A stretch of 11,365 nt of DNA from Nitrososphaerota archaeon (GCA_031283385.1 JAITBW010000061.1:1-11365); one strand, 5' to 3'. Shown: positions 1 to 6,368, numbered from the stretch's first letter. Numbers and translations are program-made. Notes: generated from the letters alone by a model not told the origin.

Positions 1-66
1 GTTTTTGTTGTTTTGTTTGTGTTTGATTATTTTTTCTCTTTCTTCAATAGTAATTGCTCTTGGCAT
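1..66 (-). CDS. Transposase-like helix-turn-helix protein, N-terminal fragment (IS630/Tc1-like)
   Basis: The reverse strand reads ATG at 66-64 and stays open to the window edge for 22 codons, giving a peptide that begins MPRAITIEEREKII and continues KHKQNNKN. This basic, helix-forming start (a short lead, then an EER-K-II helix) resembles the first helix of the helix-turn-helix domain of IS630/Tc1-mariner transposases. The family call rests on recalled similarity only. The catalytic DDE part would lie outside the window, so intactness cannot be judged. A plain HTH regulator is the main alternative. An AT-rich stretch with a 14-bp palindrome at 90-103 lies just upstream and could hold its promoter or an element end, but no terminal inverted repeat can be paired from one side. 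Confidence 0.45.
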   Translation of the reverse strand, partial: MPRAITIEEREKIIKHKQNNKN

Positions 67-364
67 AATAACACAATAAACAAACATATAGTAAAACTTT
101 ACTCATGTTGCTATAACAATAATACTAATAACCACATAAACACCGCCAGCAACAATAAACCATAGTTTACATTGTTAATAAAATATTTTTGCTAAAGAAA
201 AAAAGTTTATGATAACTTTTATGCGTTATACTACCTTGGAGCTTATTGAACGGTGAACATCGTTTTAGTCACATGTATAACTGTAATCTTATTTTACCTA
301 TAATCAGAGTAATTATGACCATAAGACAAAAAATTTAAAAACTAACAACTAATGTTAACATTAC
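67..364. other. AT-rich spacer between the edge gene and the zinc-finger gene
   Basis: No coding region or tRNA/rRNA-like fold was found here. Two small symmetric elements are visible. One is AGTAAA-AC-TTTACT at 90-103. The other is a 7-bp perfect inverted repeat AAAAGTT/AACTTTT with a 6-nt loop at 201-220. The right end carries the probable promoter of the downstream gene. If the left gene belongs to an insertion sequence, one end of the element should fall in this spacer, but I cannot locate it. Confidence 0.5.
331..340 (+). promoter_or_regulatory. Probable TATA box for the zinc-finger gene
   Basis: AAATTTAAAA is centred about 29 nt before the ATG at 365. No Shine-Dalgarno-like sequence lies between them. 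This is the spacing expected if transcription starts at or next to the ATG, giving a leaderless mRNA, which is common in archaea. Confidence 0.5.
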
Positions 365-547
365 ATGAGCAGCCCTGAAAATAATGCGTCACCTCTTAAA
401 TGTCCATATTGTGCCTGTATATTTTTCACACAAGCTGACCTAGATGCACATCTTAACCGATTTGGTAACGACCCTGTTCAACATGCTAAAGACTACAAGG
501 AAACTAACGCTAAAATTGAATTCGGCTATGGCAGTGACGATAATTAA
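365..547 (+). CDS. Small C2H2-type zinc-finger protein
   Basis: A 60-residue acidic-tailed protein with one predicted zinc site. CPYC (residues 13-16) is followed after 12 residues by His29, and a further His lies 10 residues later (His40). The C-x2-C-x12-H part and the hydrophobic pattern (paired Phe residues, then Leu before the His) match a classical C2H2 finger, but the second His is displaced from the usual x3-5 spacing. Single-finger mini-proteins of this type are common in archaea. Some are thought to bind nucleic acids or mediate small protein interactions, and none is assigned a function here. The start is supported by the TATA-like AAATTTAAAA about 29 nt upstream and the lack of an SD, which suggests a leaderless message. 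The gene stands alone, with AT-rich spacers on both sides. Confidence 0.7.
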   Translation: MSSPENNASPLKCPYCACIFFTQADLDAHLNRFGNDPVQHAKDYKETNAKIEFGYGSDDN

Positions 548-803
548 TTAAACAAGTAAATACTAAAATGCCAACTAACTTTTTAGTTTAGAAAAATTAT
601 GCTGACCACTTAAATTAACTGATAGTTTGCGTTTTTCATTAAACAATGTAAGTTTATTTGGTTGAACAAAACAAAAATTTCGCTTGCTATAAGTGTTGAT
701 AGCTAAGATGTTGTTTTAAGGGAAGAGATCTCGTTGAGTTTAAAATAGGTAAAAGAGCTGAGAGCGAATGATAGTTTATAAACGGAAATAACCCTTTTAT
801 TTA
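548..803. other. Non-coding spacer with two small hairpins
   Basis: I see no convincing gene. An AACTAA-cttt-TTAGTT hairpin at 573-588 lies 25 nt after the zinc-finger stop and could be a weak 3' processing or termination element. A second imperfect stem at 683-707 pairs CTTGCTAT with ATAGCtAAG (one bulged T) around an 8-nt loop. Its role is unknown. The right end contains the TATA box of the next gene. Confidence 0.4.
775..782 (+). promoter_or_regulatory. TATA box of the surface-protein gene
   Basis: TTTATAAA matches the archaeal TATA consensus. A start of transcription 25-30 nt downstream falls near 802-807, immediately before GGAG at 806-809, which in turn sits 7 nt before ATG 817. This arrangement favours ATG 817 over the in-frame TTG at 804 as the original start codon of the downstream gene. 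Confidence 0.55.
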
Positions 804-816
804 TTGGAGTTCAAGT

Positions 817-1711
817 ATGTCATACGAGAGTGTTTTGTAATTCAGTATTTGTTAAATTTATGTAAAAAATGTGTTGTACTACTTTTTATTTTAGCTGTTT
901 TTGGCGTGTTGCTGGTTGAGTCCTGTGTGGCTCCTGTAACAATGCCTGTAAATCTTGAGTCTGCTCCTGAAATTGTTTCTATAAGATAAATAGTAACCAT
1001 TACTGGCGACCACCAACATATTCTACTAACCCTTATACAGGGGTAACTACAGAAACTGTTCCAGGCAAATATGTTCCAAATGGATCTATAGAGATAACCA
1101 TTAAAAACCGCCCCTTCACACCATACACAGACAAAAACGGAAACAACATAAACATATACTACACAATCTTTACAAGTGGCGGTGTGGCGAATGGTTCTGA
1201 GACATTTTGGGACTATGTACTTAAATGGGATAACCCTTATACTGTTTATCAATCAGACACTGACTATACTAGTATAATATTCGTATATAGTAGTGGTGGT
1301 GGTGGTGCTCGTCCGCATCTTGACGTTATGTATGAGGGCGTACAAATTTCTTTTCGCGTACAGGCAGTGGAGGGCTATTTTGTTTGGAATGATACGGTAC
1401 AGCATGATAGTAATGCTGTTTTTGAGGGTGTGGGGAGTGAGCCGGTCATGTTTGAAATAACGATACCTGTTACCACAGGCAGTAATCCTAAACCGACCAC
1501 CACAGTCATTAAACCCTCAACAGGTGTGTCTACAACTTCAAATCCAAGCAGCATACCACAACAAAAAATGTTGCAATCTACCGTAATTATCATTGTTCTG
1601 ATTTTTGTAGGTATTATTGCAATTTTGCTGATAGTTATCACCTACCTACTTTGTAAACAAAAAAAGCTATGTGTCCATAATTCCAATACACAAGTTGTAG
1701 ACTTCGTGTGA
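817..1711 (+). pseudogene. Frameshifted anchored surface protein (signal segment, ectodomain, Thr/Ser/Pro stalk, C-terminal TM)
   Basis: Read as one gene, this would encode about 298 residues, but it needs frame changes. A hydrophobic N-terminal segment (LLFILAVFGVLLVES) runs in one frame to a TAA at 987-989. The downstream frame then continues through NHYWRPPTYSTNPYTG and IEITIKNRPFTPYTDKNG without an ATG, through the GTG at 1184, to the end. One extra A near 983 would restore a continuous reading, EIVSIKINSNHYW. A second -1 shift is probable at the T run 833-836, because the SD-supported ATG 817 frame stops after seven codons. The ectodomain pattern resembles fibronectin-III-like surface proteins I recall from Bathyarchaeia-like genomes. 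The C-terminus has a Thr/Ser/Pro-rich stalk, one TM helix (about 22 residues beginning STVIII) and a basic cytoplasmic tail, so it would be a type I membrane protein. Alternatives are assembly indels, or programmed frameshifting (less likely). A shorter product starting at TTG 804 or GTG 1184 cannot be excluded. Confidence 0.65.
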
Positions 1712-1716
1712 AACTA

Positions 1717-1727
1717 TTCTTTTTTTT
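1717..1727 (+). terminator. Oligo-T terminator after the surface-protein gene
   Basis: A run of eight T (1720-1727) starts 8 nt after the TGA stop. Archaeal RNA polymerase commonly terminates at such T tracts without needing a hairpin. Confidence 0.5.
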
Positions 1728-1760
1728 GAAAATTAACAGATGTATACGGTTGAGGCTTAT

Positions 1761-1794
1761 GGGGGGGAGGAGGGTTCTCTGGTTTCTTTTTGGG
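1761..1794 (+). other. G-run cluster in the convergent spacer (possible G-quadruplex)
   Basis: A G7 run, then AGGA, GGG, and a further GGG at 1792-1794 lie between two converging genes. The runs could supply four G-triplets with loops of 1, 4 and about 17 nt, so a quadruplex is possible but the long last loop makes it weak. On the other strand the element falls just after the pheT stop. Confidence 0.25.
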
Positions 1795-1823
1795 ACTAAT
1801 TTTTGTATGTTGTGTTTTGTTGT

Positions 1824-3560
1824 TTAGTGTGGTGGCGGGTTTGGTTTTAGGGTTTTTTGTAGGTTAATTTCGAATGCTGCTGCGGGGTTTTCGAGGTTCC
1901 AGTTTTCTAGTATTTGTGGTGAGATTTCGCCTATTATTCCTATGTCTTGTTTGTTTATGAGTATTTGGCCTGTTCTGCCTTCTATGAAGGCGGGGTGTGT
2001 TGTTTCTTTTATTTGCCATTCTATTCCTAGGTTGGTAAGGAGGCTGTCAAGTGTTGATTTTATTTCGCTAAAGTTTGCGTTTGGGTGTGTGGTAATGGCT
2101 GCTAGGGTTTCGTTTTCTTGTATTTTTGTTTCGTATGTTGGGTTTGGTTGTGTTGTTTTGCCTATTTCGTATATTTTTTGTGGGAATTCTACGGATTTGT
2201 TGTTGCTTAGGAATTCTACAAGTTGTGGTAGTAGCCAGTTGCGTAGGCAGGTCATTGTTGTAACTTTTGGGTTGTCTAATTCTATAAGTGGCGTTTGTGG
2301 GGTGTTCATTTTGTTGAAGAGTGTTTCTTTGTTTGTTAATGTTGTATTTAGAATTTCTTGATAGCCTAAGCCTATCATTAGGTCGCGTGTAAGGTTTATC
2401 CCGTGCTGGTCTGGTTTTGCTTTGCCTATTGTGGCTATTTCGCGCCAGTTTGGCGTTATATTGTTGTAGCCGTAGGCTATTGCTATATCCTCTATTAGGT
2501 CTACTTGATGCATGATGTCTGTGCGGTAGCAGGGTATGAGTGCTGTTATTTCTGCTTCTGCATCTGCTGTTGCTGTTGTTGTTTCTTGGGTGCTTAGTCC
2601 TGCTATTTTAAGTAGTTCAGCTATGCGTTTAGCTGTTAGGTTTAATCCTAGAATTTTGTTTGTGTATTCGACGCTTAGTTTCATGGTGTGGTTGTTAAAG
2701 TTTGGTGTGGTTACTTGCTTTTCAGTATAATCCGAGTTGTCGGGGTAGTGTATAATTGTTGAATATGCCTTGCCGCCTTGGTCAATTAGCATGGTTGTTA
2801 CAATATTTAGCGTGTTTAGCACAGTTGTATGTATGGTGCCGGTAACTTCTATAAGCAAATTTTTAGAGTCTACTGTTACTTTTCCTAAATCATTAGAGTT
2901 AATGATAGGCGGAAATGACAAAATTTTACCATCAGCATCAAACAACATAGGAAACATAGAGGGATTGTTTTTTATTATATGTCCATACTCGCAGCCTTTT
3001 GGGTGTTTTTCTAAAATCTCATCAGCAGTCATTTTTTCTGCAAAACCTAAAGGTATGAATGCCGCCTCTTTAGCTTTAACAGTAGTATACTCAATAGGCG
3101 GTTTGATTAAGTCAATATTATATATGCCAACACTGGCTTTCTGGCGCTTATGCCCATATGTTTGGTCAAGTTTTTCTTGCAAATGCATTAAACCACGAAT
3201 AGATGCATCTGAGAGCTCAACATTTTTTACCACAGCACACGCTATATACGGCCGTATAGCAAAAAGTTCCCTACTAACAAAAACCTCCACACCCGAGGGC
3301 TCTAAAACATACCGCCTAATACCCCCACCGCATTTTTGGTCTATAAAGCCACGTAAAGCGCGGGCTAAGCCCTCAACACTCCAAAGATCAGGCCTATTAG
3401 TATCCTTAAACTCAACATTAACTACCTCATCCTGCTTATTGTAGCCTTTAACTTCCGCCTTAACATAAGCTAAAATCTCATCTAACTTTTCCATATCACC
3501 GTCAAGCTCAACACTTAGCAGTTTTTGCAGTTCTTTATATTCAATATCAATAGTAGGCAT
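1824..3560 (-). CDS. pheT: Phenylalanyl-tRNA synthetase beta subunit, archaeal type
   Basis: Beta subunit of the cytoplasmic alpha2-beta2 PheRS, which charges tRNA-Phe. It contributes tRNA binding and, through the B3/B4 domain, hydrolysis of Tyr-tRNA-Phe. At 578 residues it has the short archaeal/eukaryotic architecture and lacks the bacterial N-terminal OB-fold. The N-terminal block with DTNRPDLWSVEG (residues 53-64) is the family hallmark. B3/B4 spans roughly 85-265 and B5 roughly 290-365, with PCYRTDIMHQVDLIEDIAIAYGY carrying the acidic metal-site residues. The catalytic-like fold runs from about 380 to the end, including HPAFIEGRTG and a GEISPQIL segment. The start is fixed by GGTGA placed 8 nt upstream, inside the end of pheS. 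The 3' half of the gene is strongly A/C-rich on its coding strand and the 5' part is not, so the encoded C-terminal half is rich in Asn, Thr and Lys. The tail ends in a Pro-rich NPPPH. Confidence 0.96.
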   Translation of the reverse strand: MPTIDIEYKELQKLLSVELDGDMEKLDEILAYVKAEVKGYNKQDEVVNVEFKDTNRPDLWSVEGLARALRGFIDQKCGGGIRRYVLEPSGVEVFVSRELFAIRPYIACAVVKNVELSDASIRGLMHLQEKLDQTYGHKRQKASVGIYNIDLIKPPIEYTTVKAKEAAFIPLGFAEKMTADEILEKHPKGCEYGHIIKNNPSMFPMLFDADGKILSFPPIINSNDLGKVTVDSKNLLIEVTGTIHTTVLNTLNIVTTMLIDQGGKAYSTIIHYPDNSDYTEKQVTTPNFNNHTMKLSVEYTNKILGLNLTAKRIAELLKIAGLSTQETTTATADAEAEITALIPCYRTDIMHQVDLIEDIAIAYGYNNITPNWREIATIGKAKPDQHGINLTRDLMIGLGYQEILNTTLTNKETLFNKMNTPQTPLIELDNPKVTTMTCLRNWLLPQLVEFLSNNKSVEFPQKIYEIGKTTQPNPTYETKIQENETLAAITTHPNANFSEIKSTLDSLLTNLGIEWQIKETTHPAFIEGRTGQILINKQDIGIIGEISPQILENWNLENPAAAFEINLQKTLKPNPPPH

Positions 3561-3563
3561 CTA

Positions 3564-5090
3564 TCAAGTCACCTGCTTCTTTCTTAACCACTCAAGATTA
3601 GAGGAAAAAATCATTCGAATATCCTCAATACCATAACGCATCATAAACAACCTATCCACACCTAAACCCCACGCTATAACAGGCACATCCACACCTAAAG
3701 GCTGCGTAACCTCAGGCCTAAAAATACCTGAACCACCAAACTCTACCCAACCATAACCCTCCTTATACGCACTAAGCTCAACACTAGGCTCCGTAAACGG
3801 AAAATAATCAGGCTTAAAACGCACATTATCCGCACCCGCAATCTCCAAGGCGAACCTGCCCAAAATACCTACAAGATCCCCAAGATTCAACTCTGAATTA
3901 ACAATAAAACCCTCAACCTGATTAAACTCAGACAAATGCGTCCTATCAACAACCTCAGGACGATAAACACGCGCAATAGAAAAATACTTACCCGGCACCT
4001 CCACTTTACCGCTCTCAAGAGCACGAGCACTCAAACAAGTACTATGACCACGCAAAATTAACCTCTTAGTAACATCAAAAGAATACCTATAACCCCAACC
4101 CCTAGAACCCGTCTGCCAACCATTCTCATGCGTCTCTTTAATATTTCTAACAGTAGCATCATAACTATCTATATCGCCAAATTTAGGATCTTTCACATAA
4201 TAAATATCACTTGACTCCCTAGCCGGATGATCCTGAGGCATATTAAGAGCATCAAAATTAAACAGACAAGTCTCAACACTAGTACCCGTAATCTCCTGAA
4301 AACCCAAAGTAACCAATTTACTCCTAACCTCATCAAGAAAACTCAAATAAGGATGCTTCTTACCCGGCCAAACACTCGCAACAGGAGCCGCTATATTATA
4401 CCTCTGCAACTTACCCGAACGCCACTTACCCGTAATAATAAGCTCAGGCGTAAGCTGCGTAATATCCGACTGAACAACATTCCCCTCAGCAAGTGCACTT
4501 TTACCCTCATCAGTAATTTGAAGAAAACGCGACGTCTTAGCCTCAATAGTTACCAACTTTCGCTTCTTTAGCTGCTCTGCATCCCCCTTAACAGCAACAG
4601 TTAACTCATCAAACACAACCTGCCCACGTTCCGCCAAAACTTTAAGCAACACCTCATCAGAACCCTCAACAACACCATCCTGAAGCTGCTCCTCAAGAAC
4701 ACATATAGAATTACTCTGACTAGAATAACTAACCCACTTCTTACGCAAAAGCCAACCTAAAGCAATTTGAATAAACTGCGCCTGCAAACCTGCCCTTTCC
4801 GCAGCAGCTTTCAAATCAGCAGTTCCACCCATTTCTATAATTGCCAAGACAAGTTTACGCTCTGGCAAACTCTCAGCGGCATATATTTTGCCCTCATTAG
4901 TTAATTTGATAATGTTTTGCGTTGCCGCATAAATATTTAACAAAGAATTCTCTTGCAAAGTTAAAGCATTACGCATAACAGCAGCATCAGACAAATTACA
5001 AATACTAATTAACTGATCAACAGATGCTTTTCCACCATTCTTCTCTATACCTAAAAGAATCTGCTGCTCCTGAACACGTAACTCAACCAT
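3564..5090 (-). CDS. pheS: Phenylalanyl-tRNA synthetase alpha subunit, archaeal type
   Basis: Catalytic alpha subunit of PheRS (Phe + ATP + tRNA-Phe). The chosen start, ATG at 5090, gives 508 residues beginning MVELRVQEQQ, close to the usual archaeal length of about 500. The frame is open to an ATG at 5183, but the extra 31 residues (Cys/Trp/Phe-rich) look unlike the family. The N-terminal half (to about 210) contains repeated winged-helix-like segments that contact tRNA in archaeal/eukaryotic PheRS. The class II core follows: motif 1 near 246-267 (HPYLSFLDEVRSKL...), the Phe-pocket region FDALNMPQDHPAR, motif 2 near 370-394 (FSIARVYRPEVVDRTH), FTEPSVEL near 432-439, and motif 3 near 475-488 (GLGVDRLFMMRYGI). 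It is first in the pheS-pheT operon, transcribed leftward from the control region at 5091-5443. Upstream GGGAAG is a poorly spaced SD candidate. Confidence 0.95.
   Translation of the reverse strand: MVELRVQEQQILLGIEKNGGKASVDQLISICNLSDAAVMRNALTLQENSLLNIYAATQNIIKLTNEGKIYAAESLPERKLVLAIIEMGGTADLKAAAERAGLQAQFIQIALGWLLRKKWVSYSSQSNSICVLEEQLQDGVVEGSDEVLLKVLAERGQVVFDELTVAVKGDAEQLKKRKLVTIEAKTSRFLQITDEGKSALAEGNVVQSDITQLTPELIITGKWRSGKLQRYNIAAPVASVWPGKKHPYLSFLDEVRSKLVTLGFQEITGTSVETCLFNFDALNMPQDHPARESSDIYYVKDPKFGDIDSYDATVRNIKETHENGWQTGSRGWGYRYSFDVTKRLILRGHSTCLSARALESGKVEVPGKYFSIARVYRPEVVDRTHLSEFNQVEGFIVNSELNLGDLVGILGRFALEIAGADNVRFKPDYFPFTEPSVELSAYKEGYGWVEFGGSGIFRPEVTQPLGVDVPVIAWGLGVDRLFMMRYGIEDIRMIFSSNLEWLRKKQVT
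3569..3573 (-). promoter_or_regulatory. Shine-Dalgarno site of pheT inside the pheS 3' end
   Basis: GGTGA on the minus strand overlaps the last Gln-Val-Thr codons of pheS and sits 8 nt before the pheT ATG. The pheS stop and the pheT start are 3 nt apart, so the two genes share one message and translation is probably coupled. Confidence 0.65.
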
Positions 5091-5288
5091 AACTACATGC
5101 AACTTCCCGAAATTCCAATTTACAATAGCATACCCATTGTCACAAATAAAGTATGCTGATTTCCCAAACCAAAAACAAACCAAGAAACACTAAAAAACAT
5201 AAATGGATTTCCACTTGTAACGTAGCCAAGTAAATTTTCAGGGTCATAATGCCTAGTATAGTAAAAAATATTACGTCATGTGTAAGTA

Positions 5289-5311
5289 GCATCTAAAAAA
5301 ATGTTAGATGC
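5289..5311. promoter_or_regulatory. Perfect 8-bp inverted repeat GCATCTAA-n7-TTAGATGC
   Basis: Two perfect 8-bp arms surround a 7-nt A-rich spacer. The element lies between the divergent promoters, about 200 bp upstream of the pheS ATG and about 130 bp upstream of the 5444 ATG. The dimension fits a dimeric winged-helix operator. As RNA it could also form a hairpin, but no T tract follows on the + strand, so I prefer a DNA-binding site. Confidence 0.45.
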
Positions 5312-5355
5312 ATAATTGCTATTTACTGACTAATCAGTTAGAAAAAGAAGTTCTG

Positions 5356-5392
5356 GTGTTCTTAAAAAGAACACTTAATGGAAAAAGTGTTC
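5356..5392 (+). promoter_or_regulatory. Operator-like array of alternating GTGTTC / GAACAC half-sites
   Basis: GTGTTCTT-aaa-AAGAACAC (5356-5374) is a perfect 8-bp inverted repeat. Its right arm forms a second perfect repeat, GAACACTT-n8-AAGTGTTC (5369-5392). Three half-sites therefore alternate in orientation. The last half-site ends 10 nt before the TATA box at 5403, touching the position of the BRE. Because the array lies upstream of that TATA box it would not be in the resulting mRNA, so a DNA operator is more likely than an RNA switch. The natural candidate ligand is the winged-helix protein encoded in the same operon, which is inference. Confidence 0.55.
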
Positions 5393-5402
5393 GGTAAGGA
5401 GT

Positions 5403-5412
5403 ATTATATATT
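5403..5412 (+). promoter_or_regulatory. TATA box of the 5444 operon
   Basis: ATTATATATT is centred about 36 nt before the ATG at 5444, preceded by a purine-rich GTAAGGAG that can serve as BRE. The predicted transcript starts near 5433, leaving a leader of about 10 nt. Confidence 0.55.
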
Positions 5413-5443
5413 GCTCTGAGAAATAAGTAGCAGTGATAATAAA

Positions 5444-5863
5444 ATGAAAAGTGAAAAAAGACTAGTAGTATTAAGTATACTTGCATTAGTGCTTGGAATC
5501 GCGGTAATTATTCCACTAATATATACGCCATTAGTAACGGAACCCCCTCGATTCGTAAATGGTTTCCGTGTAGTGAACCCTGTTCCTTCTGCAGATGGGG
5601 ATTATGTTATACCATATTTCGTAGATGGATATCCAACGTATGTTGCTATTCCTTCTACAGATAACGCTTTTTCCTCTGTAGGGAATTACACCCTTATACC
5701 TATTGAAGTATACTATGGTGATGGTGATGTTGCTGTTGTAACAATTACTGATAGTGGCTTTACTGAAGTTTCAACAATTATACTTGTGCCTTCTGAAGAT
5801 TTCTATGAGGCATATGGGTATACAACTACTTTTTGGGTACCTGAATCTGACATTGGAGAATAA
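5444..5863 (+). CDS. Small membrane-anchored extracytoplasmic protein, unknown function
   Basis: 139 residues. A basic N-terminus (MKSEKR) and a hydrophobic helix at about 7-29 form a signal anchor or signal peptide. The remaining roughly 110 residues are acidic, rich in Tyr, Val, Thr and Pro, and alternate in a way that suggests a beta-sheet ectodomain (for example YVIPYFVDGYPTYVAIP and VAVVTITDSG). I do not recognise a family. There is no cysteine, so it is neither a bacterial-style lipoprotein nor a disulfide protein. The gene starts 32 nt after a TATA box and is followed after 5 nt by the membrane-bound winged-helix gene, so the two are co-transcribed. A role as an external sensing or ligand-binding partner of that regulator is inference from this pairing. 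A simple surface protein is the alternative. Confidence 0.7.
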   Translation: MKSEKRLVVLSILALVLGIAVIIPLIYTPLVTEPPRFVNGFRVVNPVPSADGDYVIPYFVDGYPTYVAIPSTDNAFSSVGNYTLIPIEVYYGDGDVAVVTITDSGFTEVSTIILVPSEDFYEAYGYTTTFWVPESDIGE

Positions 5864-5868
5864 GTAAC

Positions 5869-6324
5869 GTGGCTAGCGGCGATGAGTTGGAAGGTAATAC
5901 GTTAAATGTATATGCGTATATTGTTCGTGTAGATAGACCTGTGGGGACAAGAGATGTTACTAGGGGTGCAGAGCTTAGTAGTACTAGCGTTGCTCACCAT
6001 CACCTTCAGAAACTTGAGACGCTGGGTTTAATAGAGAAAAATAGTTACGGCAATTATGTTTTAAAGGCAAAAGCATCTGTTGATGGTCATGTGTGGGTCG
6101 GTAAAAATCTTGTGCCTCGTTTAATGTTTTATTCATTCTTTTTTATAGGTGCCTTTGGGGCAGAAGTAAGTATACTGCTGTTGAGTTTATTTGTTGATAA
6201 TTTAATTATTGACATACGTTTTATTGTTTTATTAGGGATAACTTTTGTGGCTATGATATTATTTGTCATTGAAGGTTTACAGCTGTATCGTAAATTAAAT
6301 CCTAAACGTATAGATGAGAAATAA
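5869..6324 (+). CDS. Membrane-bound winged-helix transcriptional regulator
   Basis: 151 residues starting with GTG. GGAG in the end of the preceding gene lies 10 nt upstream and fixes this start. The N-terminal 70 residues form a winged helix-turn-helix: a first helix around LNVYAYIVR, then PVGTRDVTRGAELSSTSVAHHHLQKLETLGLIEK (about 24-57) as the HTH, and a short wing YGNYVLK. Two transmembrane helices follow at about 85-109 and 114-137, ending in a basic tail. The DNA-binding domain would face the cytoplasm on a two-helix membrane anchor. Archaeal proteins of this shape (MarR/ArsR-like wHTH followed by two TM segments) are recurrent but poorly characterised, and no effector domain is visible. 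Likely DNA targets are the half-site arrays at 5289-5311 and 5356-5392 upstream of its own operon, which is inference. The co-transcribed anchored protein may supply the external sensing part. Confidence 0.8.
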   Translation: MASGDELEGNTLNVYAYIVRVDRPVGTRDVTRGAELSSTSVAHHHLQKLETLGLIEKNSYGNYVLKAKASVDGHVWVGKNLVPRLMFYSFFFIGAFGAEVSILLLSLFVDNLIIDIRFIVLLGITFVAMILFVIEGLQLYRKLNPKRIDEK

Positions 6325-6362
6325 GGTGACTTAATTCTCTAAATAGACTTCTAAAATCTTGC

Positions 6363-6368
6363 TTTTTT
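6363..6368 (+). terminator. Oligo-T terminator after the regulator operon
   Basis: A T6 run about 40 nt after the stop of the winged-helix gene, before the next TATA box. It separates the operon from the following monocistronic gene. Confidence 0.4.

Larger units (their letters stand above)
5091..5443. other. Divergent control region between pheS and the membrane-regulator operon
   Basis: No gene is supported in this stretch. It must hold the leftward pheST promoter, although I see no single convincing TATA box for it. It also holds the rightward promoter of the 5444 operon. Reading rightward it contains a GCATCTAA/TTAGATGC inverted repeat, a short ACTGA-CTAA-TCAGT palindrome at 5325-5338, three alternating GTGTTC/GAACAC half-sites, and a TATA box. 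This is the highest density of symmetric elements in the window. Confidence 0.6.

Noticed and set aside
201..220. Possible C/D-box or other small RNA around AAAAGTT-TATGAT-AACTTTT
   Set aside because: The C-box match is imperfect, no D box lies at a suitable distance, and the stem is all A/T except one G/C pair per arm.
804..989. Separate 61-residue membrane peptide starting at TTG 804
   Set aside because: TTG 804 falls at the predicted transcription start and has no SD. The segment reads as the leader of the surface protein once the frame near 983 is restored.
842..1252. Open minus-strand frame opposite the surface-protein gene
   Set aside because: It overlaps the well-supported + strand ectodomain, has Cys/Trp/Val-rich composition typical of an antisense shadow, and has no promoter or SD.
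1291..1306. GGT triplet repeat in the surface-protein gene as a variable tract
   Set aside because: Only four to five units, encoding a short Gly run in a plausible loop. It is too short to argue for phase variation by itself.
2770..3444. Long + strand open frame (224 codons) opposite pheT
   Set aside because: It lies fully antisense to the conserved pheT and its residues follow the complement of pheT codons. No family pattern is visible.
5091..5183. Extended pheS start at ATG 5183 (31 more residues)
   Set aside because: The extra residues are Cys/Trp/Phe-rich and unlike PheS. The internal ATG at 5090 gives the expected length and the usual MVELR-type beginning.
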